A stretch of DNA of 42,200 nt from Roseicyclus salinarum (GTDB lineage: Bacteria; Pseudomonadota; Alphaproteobacteria; Rhodobacterales; Rhodobacteraceae), in the NCBI RefSeq assembly GCF_029624655.1, contig NZ_JARRSA010000032.1:1-42200 (forward strand). The letters are read 5' to 3'. This document shows, piece after piece, positions 7,838-19,344 of the stretch (position 1 is its first letter; each line of letters opens with the position of its first letter). The notes below the pieces were generated by a model. It did not search any database and was not told the DNA's origin. It worked only from the letters and a program-made list of their open reading frames with translations. The position numbers and the translations under genes were made by a program.

Positions 7838-9328
7838 TCAATGCGCCGACAGCTTGTCGAGCGCGTCCGGCCTGTCGCTGAGGCCCAGCCTGTCCACCAG
7901 CGTCTCGGTCGCCTCGTTCATGCCGACCACCTCGACCTCCGCCCCGTCGCGGCGGAACTTCAGGATGGCCATGTCCAGCGCCTGCACCGAGCTGATGTCC
8001 CAGATGTGCGAACGGCTCACGTCGATCACCACGCGCTCGGGCGCCTCGCGGAAGTCGAAGGCGTTCATGAAGTCCTCGACCGATCCGTAGAACATCTGCC
8101 CCTCGACGTGGTAGGTGCGCACGCGGCCGTCGTCGCTGATCTCGGTTGTCACGCGGAACAGCTGCGCGATCTTGCCCGCGAAGAAGATCCCCGACAGGAG
8201 CACCCCCACCAGCACGCCGATCGCGAGGTTGTGGGTGTAGACGACGGTGGCCACCGTCGCGAGCATCACGATCGAGGACGAGCGCGGATGCACGCGCAGG
8301 TCGCGGATCGACGACCACGAGAACGTGCCGATGGAGACCATGATCATGATCGCCACCAGCGCCGGCATCGGGATGATGCTGACGAGATCGCCGAGGCCGA
8401 CCACGAGGATCAGCAGGAACACCCCCGCCACGAAGCACGACAGCCGCCCGCGTCCGCCCGACTTCACGTTGATGATCGACTGGCCGATCATGGCGCAGCC
8501 CGCCATGCCGCCGATGAAGCCTGTCGCCGTGTTGGCGAGGCCCTGGCCCACGCATTCCTGGTTGCGGTTCGACTTGGTGTCGGTGAGGTCGTCCACGATG
8601 TTCTGCGTCATCAGGCTTTCCAGAAGGCCCACGACCGCGACCGCGACCGAGTAGGGCAGGATGATCCTCAGCGTCTCGAGGTTCAGCGGGATGTCTGGCA
8701 GCAGGAACATCGGCAGCGTGTCGGGCAGCTCGCCCATGTCGCCCACCGTGCGCACGTCCCAGCCGAAGGCCACCGTCAGCGCGGTCAGGACGATGATCGT
8801 CACCAGCGGCGAGGGCACGGCCTTCGTCAGGCGCGGAAAGAGGTAGATGATGCAAAGCCCCGCGGCCACCAGCGCGTAGGTCAGCCACGTCACCTCGCGC
8901 GGGTCCAGCTCGGGCAGCTGCGCCATGAAGATCAGGATGGCGAGCGCATTGACGAAGCCTGTCATCACCGACTTCGAGACGTAGCGCATCACGAAGCCCA
9001 GCCTCAGAAGGCCGGCCCCGATCTGGATCAGCCCGGCAAGCACCGTGGCGGCAAGCAGGTATTGCAGCCCGTGGTCGCGCACCAGCGTCACCATCAGCAC
9101 GGCCGTCGCGGCCGTCGCCGCCGAGATCATGCCCGGCCGCCCGCCCGCGATCGCGGTGATCACGGCGATCGAGAAGCTGGCGTAGAGTCCCACCTTCGGG
9201 TCCACGCCCGCGATGATCGAGAACGCGATGGCTTCGGGGATGAGTGCGAGCGCCACCACCAGCCCCGCCAGGAGGTCGCCACGGATGTTGCCCAGCCACT
9301 GGCCGCGGTAAGCGTCGATTGAAAACAT
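7838..9328 (-). CDS. SulP family anion transporter with STAS domain
   Basis: 496-residue inner-membrane transporter of the SLC26/SulP family, which carries sulfate, bicarbonate or dicarboxylates. The N-terminus has the family signature [20 protein letters not shown], followed by [21 protein letters not shown] and about a dozen hydrophobic segments. The conserved block [31 protein letters not shown] is near the middle (split for length as residues [14 protein letters not shown] and [17 protein letters not shown]). The last roughly 90 residues form a cytoplasmic STAS domain ([36 protein letters not shown]). An in-frame ATG ten codons upstream at 9358 lacks a ribosome-binding site, whereas AGGGA precedes the ATG at 9328. 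It is co-transcribed with the universal stress protein. The substrate is not decided by the sequence; bicarbonate uptake is one possibility. Confidence 0.9.
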   Translation of the reverse strand: MFSIDAYRGQWLGNIRGDLLAGLVVALALIPEAIAFSIIAGVDPKVGLYASFSIAVITAIAGGRPGMISAATAATAVLMVTLVRDHGLQYLLAATVLAGLIQIGAGLLRLGFVMRYVSKSVMTGFVNALAILIFMAQLPELDPREVTWLTYALVAAGLCIIYLFPRLTKAVPSPLVTIIVLTALTVAFGWDVRTVGDMGELPDTLPMFLLPDIPLNLETLRIILPYSVAVAVVGLLESLMTQNIVDDLTDTKSNRNQECVGQGLANTATGFIGGMAGCAMIGQSIINVKSGGRGRLSCFVAGVFLLILVVGLGDLVSIIPMPALVAIMIMVSIGTFSWSSIRDLRVHPRSSSIVMLATVATVVYTHNLAIGVLVGVLLSGIFFAGKIAQLFRVTTEISDDGRVRTYHVEGQMFYGSVEDFMNAFDFREAPERVVIDVSRSHIWDISSVQALDMAILKFRRDGAEVEVVGMNEATETLVDRLGLSDRPDALDKLSAH

Positions 9329-9447
9329 GAAATGCGTGTCCCTGTCCGGCGCACGCATCCGCGTTGCCGGCCGTCGCGTGATTGCGTGTCGTTGTCCGGC
9401 GGATCGGCGGCCGGAAGAGCCACCCGGCGTCGAGGCCGGGTCCCGGT

Positions 9448-9462
9448 TTCTGCGATGCAGAA
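9448..9462. promoter_or_regulatory. Palindrome TTCTGC-GAT-GCAGAA in the sulP/paaZ divergent region
   Basis: A perfect 6+6 inverted repeat with a three-base centre. It overlaps the proposed sulP -10 box and lies about 150 bases ahead of paaZ, so a bound regulator could affect both directions. No regulator gene is adjacent. Confidence 0.4.
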
Positions 9463-9486
9463 TAGAGAATTCCACGCCGAGGGCAA
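9459..9486 (-). promoter_or_regulatory. Candidate sigma-70 promoter of sulP-usp
   Basis: On the minus strand TTGCCC (9486-9481), a 16-base spacer and TATTCT (9464-9459) match four of six bases at each box. The implied leader is about 120 bases and contains a CCCGGC/GCCGGG hairpin at 9423-9440. The rest of the 281-base divergent region shows no gene and no clear paaZ promoter. Confidence 0.4.
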
Positions 9487-9609
9487 CCTGCGGGGGCGCG
9501 CGCGCCCGATCCGGGGGGCATCGACATGGCGGCGCGGCCGCGCAAGATTGGCGCCACGCCGGGCGGGATGGGACCGGCGAACGGGCATCTGCTGAGGGAG
9601 AGACGCGCG

Positions 9610-11640
9610 ATGGCACCGCTCGAGGTCGGAAGTTTCGCCCACGGCGAATGGATCGCGCCGGGGCAGGGCGCGCGCGAGATCGCGGACGCCGTCACCGGCG
9701 AGGTCTTCGCGGTCGCCGGCAACGCGGCGCTGGATACGGGCGGGATGCGGGATCATGCGCGCGCCACCGGCGGCCCGGCGCTGCGTGCCACGGGCTTTCA
9801 TGACCGCGCGCGGATGCTCAAGGCGCTGGCCACCCATCTTGAGCGGTTCAAGGACGAGCTTTACCGGCTGTCCCACCGCAGCGGCGCGACGCTGGCCGAC
9901 GCCCGCATCGACATCGACGGCGGCATCGGCACGCTGTTCGCCTACGCCTCGAAGGGGCGGCGCGAGATGCCGGACGGGCAGGTCTATCTCGACGGCGGCC
10001 CCGAGCGGCTGTCGCGCGACGGAAGCTTCATGGGCCAGCACGTCTGCACGCCGCTGCACGGCGTCGCGGTGCATATAAACGCCTACAACTTCCCCGTCTG
10101 GGGGATGCTGGAAAAGCTCGCGCCGACGCTTCTTGCCGGGATGCCGGCGATCGTGAAGCCCGCGACCTCCACCTGCTACGTCACCGAGGCCTGCGTCCGC
10201 CGCATCCTCGAAAGCGGTGTCCTGCCCGAGGGCGCGCTCCAGCTGGTCTGCGGCGGCCTCGGGGATCTGCTCGACCGGCTCGATTGCCAGGACGTCGTCG
10301 CCTTCACCGGATCGGCCGCCACCGCGCGGAGCTTGCGCGTCCTGCCGGGCCTGATCGGCAACTCGGTGCGCTTCACGGCGGAGCAGGACAGCCTGAACGC
10401 CACGATCCTCGGGCCCGACGTCGCGCCGGGGAGCCCGGAGTTCGACCTCTTCGTGCGCGAGGTGCACCGCGAGATGACCGCCAAGGCCGGGCAGAAATGC
10501 ACGGCGATCCGCCGCATCCTCGCCCCCGAGGCGCAGGTCGAGGCGTTGATCGTGGCGATCTCGGCGCGCCTGTCGCAAACGGTGATCGGCGCGCCCGAGC
10601 GGGAGACGACGCGCATGGGCGCGCTGGTGTCGATCGAACAGCGCCGCGACGTCCTCGAGAAGGCCGCGATCCTCGCCACGGAGGCCGAGCGCGTCTGCGG
10701 CGATCCCTCGGCCTTCGAGGTCCACGGCGCGGATGCCGAGCGCGGCGCCTTCCTGCCGCCCCTCCTGTTCCATTGCGATGCGCCCGACCGCGCCGCGCGC
10801 GTCCACGACACCGAAGCCTTCGGACCGGTCGCCACCATCATGGGATACGGCGATCCCGGCCACGCGGTGGCGCTGGCCAATCGCGGCGGCGGCAGCCTCG
10901 TGGCCTCCGTCGTCACGCGCGACCCTGCCGTGGCGCGCGAGATCACGCTGGGCTCCGGCCCGTTCCACGGGCGCCTCCACTTCGACAACCGCGCGTCCAT
11001 GACGGCAAGCACGGGCCACGGCTCGCCCCTGCCGCACATGGTCCATGGCGGGCCCGGCCGCGCGGGCGGCGGCGAGGAACTGGGCGGGGTGCGCGGCGTG
11101 CTGCACTACATGCAGCGCACCGCCATTCAGGGCAGTCCCGACATCCTCACGGGCATAACCGGCGCATGGATGCCCGGCGCGCGCGAGGTCTCGGCGCCCG
11201 CCCATCCCTTCACCCGCCGCTTCGGCGAGCTGGCGCTCGGCGAGACGATCCGCACCGGCGAGCGCGAGGTGACGCTGGGCGATATCGAGACTTTCGCAAG
11301 CTTCACCGGCGACACGTTCTACGCCCACATGGACGAGGACGCGGCGGCGCGGAACCCGTTCTTTCCGGGCCGCGTCGCGCATGGCTACCTGCTTCTGTCC
11401 TTCGCCGCAGGCCTCTTCGTGGACCCCGGCGAGGGGCCGGTCCTCGCCAATACCGGTCTCGACGGCCTGCGCTTCCTGAAGCCCGTGCAGCCGGGTGCGC
11501 GCATCTCGGTGCGCCTGACGGTCAAGGCCAAGACGCGCCGCACGGGCGATTACGGCGAAGTGCGCTGGCACGTCACCCTGAGCGATCACGAGGGCGAGGC
11601 GGTCGCGGAATACGAGCTGCTCACGATGAACGCATATTGA
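9610..11640 (+). CDS. paaZ: Bifunctional PaaZ: oxepin-CoA hydrolase / semialdehyde dehydrogenase
   Basis: 676 residues, close to the 681 of the E. coli enzyme. PaaZ opens the oxepin-CoA ring in aerobic phenylacetate catabolism and oxidises the resulting aldehyde. The aldehyde dehydrogenase domain fills about residues 1-520: VHINAYNFPVWGMLEKLAPTLLAG, FTGSAATARSLR, catalytic Glu258 (TAEQDSLNATILGPD) and Cys297 (KAGQKCTAIRRIL). The MaoC-like hot-dog hydratase domain follows, with Asp568 and His573 in FTGDTFYAHMDEDAAARNPFF and then VAHGYLLLS. Both active sites appear intact, and the catalytic spacings match E. coli PaaZ as I recall it. The ATG at 9610 follows AGGGAGAG; a frame extension upstream lacks support. 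None of the other paa genes (paaABCDE, paaG, paaJ, paaK) is next to it, which is noteworthy. Confidence 0.9.
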   Translation: MAPLEVGSFAHGEWIAPGQGAREIADAVTGEVFAVAGNAALDTGGMRDHARATGGPALRATGFHDRARMLKALATHLERFKDELYRLSHRSGATLADARIDIDGGIGTLFAYASKGRREMPDGQVYLDGGPERLSRDGSFMGQHVCTPLHGVAVHINAYNFPVWGMLEKLAPTLLAGMPAIVKPATSTCYVTEACVRRILESGVLPEGALQLVCGGLGDLLDRLDCQDVVAFTGSAATARSLRVLPGLIGNSVRFTAEQDSLNATILGPDVAPGSPEFDLFVREVHREMTAKAGQKCTAIRRILAPEAQVEALIVAISARLSQTVIGAPERETTRMGALVSIEQRRDVLEKAAILATEAERVCGDPSAFEVHGADAERGAFLPPLLFHCDAPDRAARVHDTEAFGPVATIMGYGDPGHAVALANRGGGSLVASVVTRDPAVAREITLGSGPFHGRLHFDNRASMTASTGHGSPLPHMVHGGPGRAGGGEELGGVRGVLHYMQRTAIQGSPDILTGITGAWMPGAREVSAPAHPFTRRFGELALGETIRTGEREVTLGDIETFASFTGDTFYAHMDEDAAARNPFFPGRVAHGYLLLSFAAGLFVDPGEGPVLANTGLDGLRFLKPVQPGARISVRLTVKAKTRRTGDYGEVRWHVTLSDHEGEAVAEYELLTMNAY

Positions 11641-11783
11641 GCGGGCATCGCCCCGGTCCGCGCCCTCGCGGCAGGGCCTCGGGCGGGGGCGGGGTTGCAG
11701 TCTTGGTGCCCGGCATGTTCGGATAGAGTCCTGGGCGGGCCACCGCCACGCAGGCGCGCAGCCGCCGGATCGGCACGTTTCGG

Positions 11784-11808
11784 GGAACACGCGCGGCACT
11801 CGCGGGTT
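11784..11808 (+). promoter_or_regulatory. Candidate general-stress sigma (EcfG/RpoE2-type) promoter of the glgE operon
   Basis: GGAAC at 11784-11788 followed by 18 bases and TT at 11807-11808 (GGTT at the -10 position, compared with the CGTT consensus). The spacing is identical to that of the element at 3146-3170. It would give a leader of about 60 bases before glgE. Trehalose synthesis under general-stress sigma control is known in other alphaproteobacteria, which makes the site plausible. It was found by eye only. Confidence 0.45.
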
Positions 11809-11875
11809 TGTCATGAAAAGCCGGCATGACGTTCGAAATGCGCGGCGACATAACGGACGACGGGGAGAACGACGA

Positions 11876-13840
11876 ATGGCGGCAAGCAAAAGCCGCGCCA
11901 GCTCGGCGGCACGGTTGAAGGACCTTGCGTCGAACAGGCTTGCGATAGAGGGCATCGATCCGGACATCGACGCGGGGCGCTTCGCGGCCAAGGCGGTCGC
12001 AGGCTGGCTCATGCGCGTGGAGGCGGACGTCTTCGGCGACGGCCACGAGGTGTTCGGCGCCGCCGTCGAGACGTCGGAGGGCGCGCTCGTGCCGATGATC
12101 CACGAGGGCAACGACCGCTGGAGCGCGGAGATCGTGCTCTCCGGGAACGGGCCTGCGGGCTTCGAGGTGCTGGCGTGGCGCGACGTCTGGGGCAGCTGGG
12201 CGCGCGACACCGCACGGAAGATCGCCGCAGGCGTGGACATCGGGGTCGAGCTGCAGGAGGCGGCCGAAATCCTCGGTGCGATGAAGGCGCCGCGCGGGCA
12301 GGGCGAGCCGTTGAAGGCGCTCCGCAAGGCCGCGCAGGCGGGCGACGTGAAGGCGCTTCTGACCGACGAGGCGGCGGCCTTCATGGCCGCGCACGGGCCC
12401 CGCGCCAACCTGACCCGTTCGCGCAGGGTGCCGGTCTGGGTCGATCGCGAGCGCGCGGCGTTTTCGGCGTGGTACGAGCTGTTCCCCCGCTCGCAGGGTC
12501 CCGAGGGGCGCCACGGCACCTTCCGCGACGTGATCGGACGCCTGGACTACGTTGCCGACCTCGGCTTCGACGTCCTCTATTTTCCGCCGATCCACCCCAT
12601 AGGCGCGACCAACCGCAAGGGCCGCAACAATTCCCTGCGCTCCGATCCCGAGGACGTGGGCTCGCCCTACGCGATCGGATCGCCCGAGGGCGGCATGGAC
12701 GCGGTGCACCCCGAACTGGGCACGATGGAGGACTTCGATGCGCTGGTCGAGGCCGCGCGGGGCAAGGGCCTCGAGATCGCGCTCGACATCGCGCTGAACG
12801 CCTCGCCCGACCATCCCTGGATCGCCGAGCACCCCGAGTGGTTCGAGCACCGCCCCGACGGCAGCATCAAGCATGCCGAGAACCCGCCGAAGAAATACGA
12901 GGACATCGTCAACTTCAGCTATTACCTCGGCGAGGAGCCCAACATCCCCTTCTGGGAGGCGATCCGCGACCTCTTCGTGTTCTGGATCGGCCACGGCGTC
13001 ACGATCTTCCGCGTCGACAACCCCCACACCAAGCCGTTCCCCTTCTGGGAGTGGATCATCGAGGAAGTCCGGCGCGACCACCCCGAGACGATCTTCCTGT
13101 CCGAGGCCTTCACCCGGCCCAAGGTGATGAAGCACCTCGCCAAGCTGGGCTTCAACCAGAGCTACACCTACTACACCTGGCGCAACACCGCGCCGGAGCT
13201 GGCCCAGTACGTCACCGAGCTGTCGCGCGACGCATGCCGCCACTACATGCGTCCGAACTTCTTCACCAACACCCCCGACATCAATCCCTACTTCAACCAC
13301 GATTCCGGTCGGCCGGGCTTTCGCACGCGCACGGTCATGGCGGGCTCGCTGGTGGGAAACTGGGGCCTCTATTCGGGCTTCGAGCTGTGCGAGGCCGACT
13401 GGCTGCCGCCCAAGGACGAGTATCTCCATTCCGAGAAATACGAGCTGAAGCACCGCGACTGGGACGCGCCGGGCAACATCAAGGACGACGTGCGGCTGAT
13501 CAACCGCATCCGCCGCGAGAACCCGGCGATGAAGGATTTCACCAATATCCGCTTCCTGCCCGTGGATGACGACAGGGTGCTGTTCTACGGGCGCTTCGAC
13601 GAGGCCGCGCGCAACTACCTTCTGTTCCACGTCCTCGTGGATCCCTTCGCCCCGGCGGAGTTCGGCTTCGAGCTGCCGCTGTGGGAGTTCGGCCTGCCCG
13701 ACGAGGCCTCGGTCGGGGCCGAGGACGCCATCCACGGCAACCGCTTCACCTGGCACGGCAAAAGCCACAGGCTCTGGCTCGACCCGCAGGAGCGGCCCTA
13801 CGCCATCTGGAAGCTGTTCCCCCCGGGAGGTGCGCAATGA
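11876..13840 (+). CDS. glgE: Alpha-1,4-glucan:maltose-1-phosphate maltosyltransferase
   Basis: 654-residue GH13_3 enzyme that adds maltosyl units from maltose-1-phosphate to the non-reducing end of alpha-1,4-glucan. The N-terminal beta-sandwich has FEVLAWRDVWGSWARD; the helical insert follows, then the barrel with SAWYELFPRS, YFPPIHPIGATNRKGRNN, IALDIALNASPDHPW, the nucleophile Asp381 (TIFRVDNPHTKPFPFW) and the acid/base Glu410 (FLSEAFTRPKV). The 29-residue spacing between the two agrees with characterised GlgE. The ATG at 11876 has GGGGAGAAC before it; an in-frame ATG 21 codons upstream does not. This is the first gene of a six-gene trehalose/glucan operon, overlapping treS-pep2 by 4 bases (ATGA). 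Its donor is made by the maltokinase half of the next gene. Confidence 0.96.
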   Translation: MAASKSRASSAARLKDLASNRLAIEGIDPDIDAGRFAAKAVAGWLMRVEADVFGDGHEVFGAAVETSEGALVPMIHEGNDRWSAEIVLSGNGPAGFEVLAWRDVWGSWARDTARKIAAGVDIGVELQEAAEILGAMKAPRGQGEPLKALRKAAQAGDVKALLTDEAAAFMAAHGPRANLTRSRRVPVWVDRERAAFSAWYELFPRSQGPEGRHGTFRDVIGRLDYVADLGFDVLYFPPIHPIGATNRKGRNNSLRSDPEDVGSPYAIGSPEGGMDAVHPELGTMEDFDALVEAARGKGLEIALDIALNASPDHPWIAEHPEWFEHRPDGSIKHAENPPKKYEDIVNFSYYLGEEPNIPFWEAIRDLFVFWIGHGVTIFRVDNPHTKPFPFWEWIIEEVRRDHPETIFLSEAFTRPKVMKHLAKLGFNQSYTYYTWRNTAPELAQYVTELSRDACRHYMRPNFFTNTPDINPYFNHDSGRPGFRTRTVMAGSLVGNWGLYSGFELCEADWLPPKDEYLHSEKYELKHRDWDAPGNIKDDVRLINRIRRENPAMKDFTNIRFLPVDDDRVLFYGRFDEAARNYLLFHVLVDPFAPAEFGFELPLWEFGLPDEASVGAEDAIHGNRFTWHGKSHRLWLDPQERPYAIWKLFPPGGAQ

Positions 13841-16800
13841 CCGTCGTGGACAAGGACCTGCTGGCCGCCGATCCGGCCGTGCCGGCGCAGGACTGGTACA
13901 AGGACGCGGTGATCTACCAGATCCACGTCAAGGCCTTCCAGGATTCCAACGGAGACGGGATCGGCGATTTCGCCGGTCTCATGCAGCGGCTCGACCATGT
14001 GCAGGAGCTGGGCGCGACCGCGATCTGGCTCCTGCCGTTCTACCCCTCGCCCCTCAGGGACGACGGCTACGACATCGGCGAATACAAGGCGATCAACCCG
14101 TCCTATGGCACGATGGGGGATTTCCAGGCCTTCGTGGACGAGGCGCACCGGCGCGGCCTGAAGGTCATCACCGAGCTGGTCATCAATCACACCAGCGACC
14201 AGCACGAATGGTTCCAGCGCGCCCGGCGCGCGCCCAAGGACAGCCCCGAGCGCGACTTCTACGTCTGGTCGGACGACCCGTCCAGGTGGATGGACAAGAC
14301 GCGGGTGATCTTCAACGACACCCACGACAGCAACTGGTCGTGGGATCCGGTGGCCGAACAGTTCTACTGGCACCGCTTCTTCGACCACCAGCCGGACCTG
14401 AACTTCGACAACCCGGAGGTTCTGCGCGAGGTGCTGGACGTGATGCACTTCTGGCTGGACAAGGGCGTGGACGGCCTGCGCCTCGATGCGATCCCCTACC
14501 TCGTGGAGCGCGACGGCACCAACAACGAGAACCTCCCCGAGACGCACGCCGTCCTCAAGGCGATCCGCGCCGATCTCGACGCCCATTACGACGACAAGAT
14601 GCTTCTGGCCGAGGCGAACCAGTGGCCCGAGGACACGCGGCCCTATTTCGGCGAGGGCGACGAGTGCCACATGGGCTTCCACTTTCCGCTCATGCCCCGG
14701 ATGTACATGGCCGTCGCGCAGGAGGACCGCTATCCGATCACCGACATCATCCGGCAGACGCCCGCGATCCCCGACAACTGCCAGTGGGCGATCTTCCTGC
14801 GCAACCACGACGAGCTGACGCTCGAGATGGTGACGGACCGCGAGCGCGACTACCTGTGGGATTTCTACGCCAGCGACAAGCGCGCGCGGATCAACATGGG
14901 CATCCGCCGCCGCCTCGCGCCGCTCTTGCAGAACGATCGGCGCAAGATCGAGCTTCTGAACTCGCTCCTGCTGTCGATGCCCGGCACGCCCGTGGTCTAT
15001 TTCGGTGACGAGATCGGCATGGGCGACAACTACTATCTCGGCGACCGCGACGGGGTACGCACGCCCATGCAGTGGTCGGCCGACCGCAACGCGGGCTTTT
15101 CCCGCGCCAACCCGCAGGCACTCTACCTGCCCACCATCCAGGACCCGGTCTTCGGCTACGAGGCGGTGAACGTCGAGGCGCAGCAGGCCTCGCCCTCGTC
15201 GCTTCTGAACTGGATGAAGCGCATGATCGCCGTGCGCCAGCGCCACAACCTGTTCGGTCGCGGCGAGATCGAGCTTCTGTACCCCTCCAACCGCAAGGTG
15301 CTCGCCTATGTCAGGCGGCAGGGCGAGGACGCGGTGTTCTGCATCGCCAACCTGTCGCGGCAGGCGCAGGCGGCGGAGATCGACCTTTCGGAATTCGAGG
15401 GCCGGGTGCCGATCGAGCTGACCGGCCAGTCGCCGTTTCCGCCGGTGGGCGAGCTGCCCTACCTGCTGACGCTTCCGGCCTACGGGTTCTACTGGTTCCT
15501 TCTCGCCGACGCGAAGGAGGCGCCCAGCTGGCACGCGGGGTATGCCCAGATGCTTCCCGACTTCATCACGCTGACCACGCGCGACGGGTCGATCTCCGGG
15601 GCGATGGCCGACCGCTCGCGCGACGAGTTCGAGCGCCGTTCGCTCTGCGCCTACCTGCCCCTGCAACGCTGGTTCGGGGCCAAGGAGGGGCGCATCGAAC
15701 ACGCGCGTCTCAGACCGTTGGCCGAGCTTGACCGGCAGCACCTTCTGTCCGTCGTGGACGTTCGCGTCGGCGGTGCCGATCAGCGTTACTTCCTGCCGCT
15801 CGCGGCGCTCTGGGGCGAGGACAACCTGACGATGGGTCCGCGCCTTCCCGCGACGCTCGCCAAGCTTCGCCAGGCCAACCGGGTCGGCGCGATCGTGGAC
15901 GGCGCCGTGGAAGAGGGCATGGCCAACGCGCTGCTGGCCGCGCTTCGCGAGGGCCGCGAGATCGACGCGGGCGAGAACGGAAGGCTTGTCTTCTCGCCCA
16001 CCGAGCGGCTCGAGGGCCCCGCCGCCGATCCGGGCGTGCCCCGGCTTCTGTCGGCGGAGCAGTCGAACGCCTCGATCGCCTTCTCTGACAAGCTGATCCT
16101 GAAGCTCTACCGGCGCCTCCGCCGGGGTATCCAGCCCGATATCGAGGTGGGCCGCTTCCTGACCGAGGAGACGGACTTCGAGGCCACGCCGCCGCTTCTG
16201 GGCACGCTCGACCTGATCGACGCCGAGGGGCAGGTGACGACGCTGGCGGCCGCCAGCGAGTTCGTCCGCAACCAGGGCGACGCCTGGACCTACGTCACCG
16301 AGGCGCTGGATCGCGACATGGAACGCCACGACACCGTCGAACGCGGTCTCAAGCCCGAGGAGGCCGAGGAGGGCGCGGTCATGGGCGGGCCGCTCGACCT
16401 TGGCGAGGTGCTGGGCCGGCGCACGGCGGAATTGCACCGCGCGCTGTCGAGCGGCGCGCCGGGCGGCGCCTTCGGGACGGAACCGCTGGGCGGCGACAGG
16501 CTCGTGCGCGCCGTGGACGAGATCCGGGGCGAGGTCTCGGGTGTCCTCGACCGGCTGCAGTCGCGGCTGCGGGACCTTCCGGCCGGCAGCGCCGAGCTTG
16601 CGCAATCGCTGCTCGACGGGCGCGGCCGCCTCCTGGAGCGGCTCGACCGGGTGCGCGGCATGGCCCCCTCGGGCGGGTGCTGCCGCATCCACGGCGACTA
16701 CCACCTCGGCCAGGTCCTCGTCGTGCAGCGCGACGTCATGATCATCGATTTCGAGGGAGAGCCCACGCGGACCCTCGAGGAGCGCACGGCCAAGACCTCG

Positions 16801-17135
16801 CCCCTGCGCGACGTGGCGGGGATGCTGCGCAGCTTCGACTACGCGCTCTGGTCCACCGTCCGGCGGCGCCTGGAACTGGGCGCCGACCCCGAGCGCACGC
16901 TGGCCGGCGTCGACGGCTGGCGGCAGGCCACGCAGGGCGCGTTCCTCGACGCCTACCGCGCCACGATGGCCGGCGCGCCGGTCCACCCCGACGATCCAGA
17001 GGCCGAGCGCGCGCTGCTCGACCTCTTTCTCATCCAGAAGGCGGCCTACGAGGTGGGCTACGAGCTTTCCATGCGCCCCGACTGGATCGAAATCCCGCTC
17101 CGCGGCCTGCTGTCCCTGACCATGGACGAACAACG

Positions 17136-17139
<4 letters not shown>
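13837..17139 (+). CDS. treS: Fused trehalose synthase - maltokinase (TreS-Pep2)
   Basis: 1100-residue bifunctional protein. Residues about 20-555 are trehalose synthase (GH13_16), which interconverts trehalose and maltose: [23 protein letters not shown]-type start, [17 protein letters not shown], nucleophile Asp217 ([16 protein letters not shown]), Glu259 ([11 protein letters not shown]) and Asp325 ([12 protein letters not shown]). Residues about 600-1100 are a Pep2-type maltokinase that makes maltose-1-phosphate with ATP: the [10 protein letters not shown] cap motif near residue 610, then the aminoglycoside-phosphotransferase-like [10 protein letters not shown] near 951 and MIIDFEGEP near 969. 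Both halves keep their key residues. A GGGAGG site six bases before the ATG, and the 4-base overlap with glgE, fix the start. The downstream overlap with glgB is also 4 bases. The fusion channels trehalose into the GlgE donor. Confidence 0.95.
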
Positions 17140-19340
<2,201 letters not shown>

Positions 19341-19344
19341 GCGC

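Noticed and set aside
11662-11677. GCCCT/AGGGC hairpin after paaZ
   Set aside because: Only five base pairs, no T-run, and such pairings are frequent in this composition.
9160-12519. 1119-codon minus-strand frame opposite paaZ and glgE
   Set aside because: It crosses a promoter region and two well-supported genes on the other strand, and has no recognisable domain.
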